NCBI GenBank assembly: GCA_003218815.1
Contig: QHON01000149.1
Coordinates: 1-10,045, forward strand
Reading direction: 5' to 3'
Origin: Verrucomicrobiota bacterium
Lineage (GTDB): Bacteria; Verrucomicrobiota; Verrucomicrobiia; Chthoniobacterales; UBA10450
DNA length: 10,045 nt
A program made the position numbers and the translations under genes. The notes under the pieces were generated by a model. That model did no database searches, had not been told where the DNA came from, and saw nothing but the letters and a program-made list of their open reading frames with translations. This document shows, in pieces, positions 6,025-10,045 of the stretch. The first letter of the stretch is position 1. Each line of letters opens with the position of its first letter.

Positions 6025-6384
6025 ATGGACCTCGAAGAATTCCGCGAGTATTGCCTCGCGAAAGGTGGGGTCACCGAGGGCACACCGTTTGGTGAGACTG
6101 TGCTCGTCTTCAAAGTCGCCGGCAAGATCTTCGCGCTAGCCGCGCTCGATGAGATTCCAGCAACAGTCAATTTAAAGTGCGATCCTGATGTGGCGCTCGA
6201 GTTGCGCGATCGATACGAGCAAATCCAGCCCGGCTATCACATGAACAAGAAGCATTGGAACACTGTCGAGATCAGCAGCGGAGTTCCGGAGGCAGAGTTG
6301 CGCAAAATGATCGATCACTCTTACGATCTAATCGTGAAGAGTCTGCCAAAAGCGGCGAAGGCAAAACTTCCACGCCATCGCTAA
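6025..6384 (+). CDS. MmcQ/YjbR family protein
   Basis: A 119-residue protein of the MmcQ/YjbR (CyaY-like fold, double-wing DNA-binding) family. Typical features are the N-terminal helix DLEEFREYCLAKGGV, the PFGETVLVFKVAGKIFAL strand pair (21-38), VNLKCDPDVALELRDRYEQIQPGYHMNKKHWNTV (48-81), and a C-terminal helix ELRKMIDHSYDLIVKSLPKAAK ending in basic residues. The family is assumed to bind DNA from its fold, but its biological role is not well established. The ATG follows the glyS stop by three bases. The sequence TGAGGA across that stop provides a Shine-Dalgarno site, so the two genes are almost certainly co-transcribed and translationally coupled. It converges with murI across a 59-bp gap with no clear terminator. 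Confidence 0.9.
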   Translation: MDLEEFREYCLAKGGVTEGTPFGETVLVFKVAGKIFALAALDEIPATVNLKCDPDVALELRDRYEQIQPGYHMNKKHWNTVEISSGVPEAELRKMIDHSYDLIVKSLPKAAKAKLPRHR

Positions 6385-6443
6385 TCGAAGGGACATGCGC
6401 TGTCGCCTCCCAAATATTCGGCGCGCTCCACTGCAAGCGAAGC

Positions 6444-7268
6444 TCACGCTACATTGCCGGCGCCGTGTATAACTTCGCGTAATTGGACTTCGCCGATTTC
6501 CAATTGCAGGGCATCGCGCGCGACACGCAAAAAATTATCAGGCGCGTCAGTGAGCGCGACTTCGAGGCTTCCGGAATTTTCCGTCGTCGCACGCAACAAT
6601 TGTCGATCTAATAATTGCTGCACCGCGATTGCGCAATTTTTTGCCGAATCGACAAGCTCGACTTTGGCTCCAACAAAACGCGAAATCACACGGACAAGCA
6701 ATGGATAATGGGTGCAGCCTAATACCAGTGTATCGACTCCGTCGCGCATGAGCGGTTCGAGATAGCGTGCAATAATCTGGTCGGTCAGCTTGTCTTCGAG
6801 CCAGCCTTCTTCGATGAACGGAACGAGCAGTGGGCAAGCCCGCGCGGAGATGCTGATCTTGGGATCAAATTCGCGCAGCGCTTTCTCATATGCGCCGCTT
6901 TTGATCGTTGCGCGCGTTCCGATTACGCCGATATGCCGATTGCGGGTCGCGCTGATTGCCGCTTGCGCTCCCGGTTTGATCACGCCAATGACCGGAACGG
7001 AGAGGGTTTTCTCCAGTTTCGGCAATGCTACCGCCGACGCCGAGTTGCATGCGATCACAATGGCTTTCACATCTTCGTCGACCAGCATGTTTGTCATCTC
7101 GAGGCTGTAGCGCTCGACCGTGTTCGCACTTTTTCCGCCATATGGAACGCGTGCCGTGTCCCCGAGATAAAAAATTTTCTCGTTCGGCAGTAAATCGCGC
7201 AACGCCTTAACCACAGTGAGGCCGCCGATTCCGGAATCAAAAACACCGATTGGACGCGAGTCTCCCAT
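6444..7268 (-). CDS. murI: Glutamate racemase
   Basis: A 274-residue glutamate racemase, which converts L-glutamate to the D-glutamate of peptidoglycan in a cofactor-independent two-base reaction. Active-site landmarks are GVFDSGIGGLTV at 8-19 (Asp11, Ser12), YLGDTARVPYGGKS at 34-47, the first catalytic Cys74 in VIACNSASAVA, and the second catalytic Cys185 with His187 in LVLGCTHYPLL. GVIKPGA, HIGVIGTRATI and EEGWLEDKL are also family-typical. The protein is full length. The start is clear because MGDSRPIGVFDSG fits family N-termini. It is divergent from valS, whose ATG lies 93 bp away, so the intervening region must hold promoters for both. Together with gdhA in this window it forms a plausible glutamate to D-glutamate supply line, though the two are not in one operon. 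Confidence 0.96.
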   Translation of the reverse strand: MGDSRPIGVFDSGIGGLTVVKALRDLLPNEKIFYLGDTARVPYGGKSANTVERYSLEMTNMLVDEDVKAIVIACNSASAVALPKLEKTLSVPVIGVIKPGAQAAISATRNRHIGVIGTRATIKSGAYEKALREFDPKISISARACPLLVPFIEEGWLEDKLTDQIIARYLEPLMRDGVDTLVLGCTHYPLLVRVISRFVGAKVELVDSAKNCAIAVQQLLDRQLLRATTENSGSLEVALTDAPDNFLRVARDALQLEIGEVQLREVIHGAGNVA

Positions 7269-7361
7269 GGAGTCGCAAAATCAGGGTTTCATGAAGAAAC
7301 TGCAAGCGCGTCCTACCTTTTCATTTTGCAAACATGCCCCGTCTTCGGATGCTTCATCGCG

Positions 7362-10004
7362 ATGGCTGAGCTTCCAAAAACCTACGATCCCAAGTCGGTC
7401 GAACCAAAGTGGTATGCCCGCTGGATCAAGAATCACGATTTTGAAGCGGACCCGACTTCCTCGAAACCAGCTTTTTCGATTGTGATTCCCCCGCCGAACA
7501 TCACCGGCGTTCTCACGCTAGGACATGTGCTCAACAATACTATCCAGGACATTCTTGCGCGCCGGGCGCGCATGCGGGGTTTCGAAGTTCTTTGGTTGCC
7601 CGGCACCGATCACGCCGGGATCGGCACCCAGACCGCAGTCGAAAAATATTTGTGGCAAACAGAAAAGAAAACCCGTCACGACCTGGGTCGCGACGAATTT
7701 CTCCGTCGCGTATTGGATTGGCAGAAGAAGCATGGGGGGATCATCATTGAGCAACTCAAGCGCCTGGGCTGTTCGTGCGATTGGTCGAGGCAACGCTACA
7801 CGCTGGACGCTGATTACGTCCGCGCAGTGCAGGAGGTTTTTGTCGATCTTTACCGCAAGGGACTGATTTATCGCGGTCGCCGGATGATCAACTGGGATCC
7901 GGCTGCGCAGACCGCCCTGTCCGACGAGGAAGTCATCTCCAAGCCGCAAAAGGGAAGTCTCTACTATGTCCGTTATGAGGTCGTGGAAGAGCCGGGGAGA
8001 TTTCTGGAGGTCGCAACCACTCGACCGGAAACGATCATGGCCGATACGGCGGTGGCGGCTCATCCGAGTGACAAGCGATATGGCGATCTTTTCGGGAAAC
8101 ATGCGTGGCGTCCGCTCGCGCGCGAAAGGCTTCCCATCATTGCTGACGAGGCGATCGATCCCGAATTTGGCACTGGCGTCCTAAAAGTGACACCCGGACA
8201 CGACAAACTTGATTTCGAGATCGGCCAGCGTCATAGCTTGCCCGTTCTTGATGTGCTCGCGCCGGACGGTCGGATCAATTGTCCCGCGGTTCCGGAATTG
8301 AACGCGCTTGACCGATTCGAAGCGCGCAAAAAGGCCGCAGAGTTATTACAGGAGAAAGGTCTACTTTCGAAGACCGAGCCGTACGAAAACAACGTCGGCT
8401 TTAGCGACCGCAGCGATGTGCCAATCGAGCCACGCATTAGCGAGCAATGGTTTCTCCGCTATCCGAAAACGAAGGAAGCGCTCGCCGTCGTACGCGATCG
8501 TCTCATTCGCTTCTTTCCCGCGCATTGGGAAAAGGTTTACGCGCAATGGCTGGAAAACATCCAGGACTGGTGCATCAGCCGTCAGGTTTGGTGGGGACAC
8601 GAGGTACCAGCTTGGTATCCGAAATCCGAAATTCCAAATTCCGAGTCCCAAATTTACGTTGGGATTGAACCTCCAGCTGATTCCGAAAACTGGACTCAGG
8701 ATCCCGACACCCTCGACACTTGGTTCTCATCGTGGCTGTGGGCCTACGAGACCATGGATGAAGAGACGCGGAAGAAATTTTATCCGACGAGCGTGCTGGT
8801 GACCGCGCCCGACATCATCTTCTTTTGGGTGGCACGAATGATCATTGCCGGCCTTGAGTTTAGGCCGGCAAAATCGGAGCGGGATGAAGGGAACATTCCG
8901 TTCCACGACGTTTTCTTCACCGGAATAATTCGTGACAAGCAGGGTCGCAAAATGTCGAAGTCACTGGGCAATTCACCTGATCCGCTTGAGCTCATTGGCA
9001 AGTACGGTGCGGACGGCCTTCGATTTGGTCTCATGCGCATTGCGCCGAGCGGTCAGGATATTCGTTTCGATGAAAAACAAATCGAAGAAGGCCGTAACTT
9101 CGCGACCAAGCTTTGGAATGCTGCTCGTTTTCGGCAAATGCATGGGCCAAGCGCAGCTGAGCCGAAAATCGACAACGCAAAATTGTCGATCTTCTCGATT
9201 GAAGTCCTAGCGAGACTGAACGAGACGGTCGACGCGATCGATTCCGCTTACCGCGAGTACCGATTCAATGAAGTGGCGCAGCGGCTTTACGATTTTTTCT
9301 GGAGCGATTATTGCGACTGGTTTGTCGAGGCGGCAAAGACAGAAATCTTTGGTGAAGACGAAGCGAAAAAGAAGTCCGCGCTGGCGGTGATGGATAACGT
9401 GCTGTCTGCAATGTTGCGACTACTTCATCCATTCATGCCGTACATCACTGAGGAGCTTTGGTCGCTTTTGGGATTTGGGAAAAATTCGATTCAATTCGAC
9501 GCGCCTCCGGAGAAGATACGACTGCACGATGTCGATCTTGCAAACGGGCGGCGCCTTGTCTCGCGCATTTATGAAACGGTGAGGGCTGGTCGAAATCTTC
9601 GAGCGGAAGCTAAGATCCCATCGAACAAAAAGATGCGTTATATTTTACGCAAAGACCAGAAATGGATTTCTGACCAACTGGCGACGTTCTCGAGACTCCT
9701 GAATGCAGAAGAAGTAAAGTTGGATTGGCAATATGAAGCGGAGGCGGGCGTTCCTGTCGCAGTCACCCCGCTCGGCGAGCTTTTTCTAGCGATTGCGGCG
9801 GGAGACAAAACGGCAGAGCGCGAGCGACTCGATAAAGAAATCGCCAAGGTCGAAGCGGAATTGCGAACAGTCGAGGGCAAATTGAAAAATAAATCTTTTG
9901 TCGATCGCGCTCCCGCCTCCGTGGTTAAGGAACATCGACAACGTCTAAAGGATTTCAGCGCCCAACTGGAAAAGCTGAAGCAGGCACGCCAAGGTCTGAA
10001 TTAA
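7362..10004 (+). CDS. valS: Valyl-tRNA synthetase
   Basis: An 880-residue class Ia valyl-tRNA synthetase, which attaches valine to tRNA-Val and edits mischarged threonine. I start at the ATG at 7362 (MAELPKTYDPKSVEPKWYARW). An in-frame TTG at 7326 would add 12 unlikely residues. Domains: Rossmann catalytic core with the HIGH region PPPNITGVLTLGHVLNN (43-59) and GTDHAGIGTQ (81-90); CP1 editing domain with TTRPETIMADTAVAAHP (219-235) and GTGVLKVTPGHD (270-281); the core resumes with WCISRQVWWGHEVPAWY (403-419) and DTWFSSWLW; KMSKS at 530-534; an alpha-helical anticodon domain (SDYCDWFVEAAK); and a C-terminal coiled-coil arm (about 810-880). The first His of HIGH is Thr52. A repeat-like insert lies at about 420-431 and a DNA inverted repeat at about 495-504. 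The protein is otherwise intact. Confidence 0.97.
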   Translation: MAELPKTYDPKSVEPKWYARWIKNHDFEADPTSSKPAFSIVIPPPNITGVLTLGHVLNNTIQDILARRARMRGFEVLWLPGTDHAGIGTQTAVEKYLWQTEKKTRHDLGRDEFLRRVLDWQKKHGGIIIEQLKRLGCSCDWSRQRYTLDADYVRAVQEVFVDLYRKGLIYRGRRMINWDPAAQTALSDEEVISKPQKGSLYYVRYEVVEEPGRFLEVATTRPETIMADTAVAAHPSDKRYGDLFGKHAWRPLARERLPIIADEAIDPEFGTGVLKVTPGHDKLDFEIGQRHSLPVLDVLAPDGRINCPAVPELNALDRFEARKKAAELLQEKGLLSKTEPYENNVGFSDRSDVPIEPRISEQWFLRYPKTKEALAVVRDRLIRFFPAHWEKVYAQWLENIQDWCISRQVWWGHEVPAWYPKSEIPNSESQIYVGIEPPADSENWTQDPDTLDTWFSSWLWAYETMDEETRKKFYPTSVLVTAPDIIFFWVARMIIAGLEFRPAKSERDEGNIPFHDVFFTGIIRDKQGRKMSKSLGNSPDPLELIGKYGADGLRFGLMRIAPSGQDIRFDEKQIEEGRNFATKLWNAARFRQMHGPSAAEPKIDNAKLSIFSIEVLARLNETVDAIDSAYREYRFNEVAQRLYDFFWSDYCDWFVEAAKTEIFGEDEAKKKSALAVMDNVLSAMLRLLHPFMPYITEELWSLLGFGKNSIQFDAPPEKIRLHDVDLANGRRLVSRIYETVRAGRNLRAEAKIPSNKKMRYILRKDQKWISDQLATFSRLLNAEEVKLDWQYEAEAGVPVAVTPLGELFLAIAAGDKTAERERLDKEIAKVEAELRTVEGKLKNKSFVDRAPASVVKEHRQRLKDFSAQLEKLKQARQGLN
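8618..8655 (+). repeat. CCGAAATT-type degenerate tandem repeat in frame within valS
   Basis: The DNA reads as about five quasi-repeats of a 7-8 bp word: CCGAAAT, CCGAAATT, CCAAATT, CCGAGTC, CCAAATT. It encodes PKSEIPNSESQI (residues 420-431) between the conserved WWGHEVPAWY and IYVG segments. From memory the E. coli enzyme has only about six residues there, so this looks like repeat DNA captured in frame in a surface loop. Confidence 0.6.
8845..8871. repeat. Perfect 10-bp inverted repeat within valS
   Basis: TTGCCGGCCT - TGAGTTT - AGGCCGGCAA is a perfect inverted repeat with a 7-nt loop inside the coding sequence, in the loop between ARMII and NIPFHDVFF. It would form a strong stem in mRNA. 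There is no T tract after it, so it is not a typical terminator. Confidence 0.75.
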
Positions 10005-10045
10005 AAATGATTTTGTGCTCATCGATTTTGGCGCCGCGCAGTGCA

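Noticed and set aside
6385..6443. Hairpin GACA-TGCGC-TGTC between the convergent YjbR-family gene and murI
   Set aside because: Only 4 bp with no T tract on either strand; not supportable as a terminator.
7269..7361. T-box or other leader upstream of valS, and hairpin GTTTC-ATGAA-GAAAC
   Set aside because: The gap is only 93 bp, with no T-box consensus, no specifier stem and no terminator; the 5-bp hairpin is within chance.
7518..8102. Open frame of 194 codons on the minus strand opposite valS
   Set aside because: Antisense to the conserved ValRS catalytic and editing domains, with no family features.
10005..10045. Possible start of a new gene (ATG at 10007) or end of a minus-strand gene at the right edge
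   Set aside because: Only 41 bases remain; both strands have open readings and none carries enough sequence to identify a product.

Overview
The window looks like a chromosomal housekeeping stretch from a bacterium of roughly 50-55% GC, densely packed on both strands. My best guess is an environmental Verrucomicrobiota (Spartobacteria-like). I base this on gene content, on start codons that mostly lack a Shine-Dalgarno site, and on small degenerate intergenic repeats (AATCTGTG-type and CCGAAATT-type words) that I associate with such genomes. No 16S or marker search could be done, so the lineage is an inference.

Layout. 2-250 (+) is the 3' end of a protein gene whose start lies outside the window. 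It meets tail-to-tail, with a short overlap, a histone-deacetylase-family amidohydrolase (244-1104, -). Divergent from that is a family 2 glycosyltransferase (1148-1885, +; an earlier in-frame ATG lies at 1097). It converges on a small Gly/Tyr-rich lipoprotein-like gene (1943-2266, -). Then come gdhA, glutamate dehydrogenase (2445-3794, -), with a good intrinsic terminator, and a tRNA-Val(CAC) gene (3835-3906, -) just upstream on the same strand. Divergent from the tRNA is an OsmC-family protein (4060-4512, +). The gap between OsmC and glyS (4513-4659) is almost entirely repeat: an inward-facing pair of hairpins with GTAG/GCAG feet, nested inside a larger imperfect inverted repeat. Then come glyS, glycyl-tRNA synthetase (4660-6021, +), and a coupled MmcQ/YjbR-family gene (6025-6384, +). 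These converge with murI, glutamate racemase (6444-7268, -), which is divergent from valS, valyl-tRNA synthetase (7362-10004, +). The last 41 bases are too short to call.

Functionally the window mixes translation (glyS, valS, tRNA-Val), nitrogen and glutamate metabolism (gdhA makes glutamate, murI converts it to D-glutamate for peptidoglycan), envelope functions (glycosyltransferase, lipoprotein) and stress protection (OsmC). I see no defence system, CRISPR array, transposase or intact prophage. The least ordinary signals are the REP-like hairpin doublet at 4540-4598, a CCGAAATT-type repeat lying in frame within valS, a perfect 10-bp inverted repeat within valS, the His-to-Thr change in the valS HIGH box, and the partial gene at the left edge.
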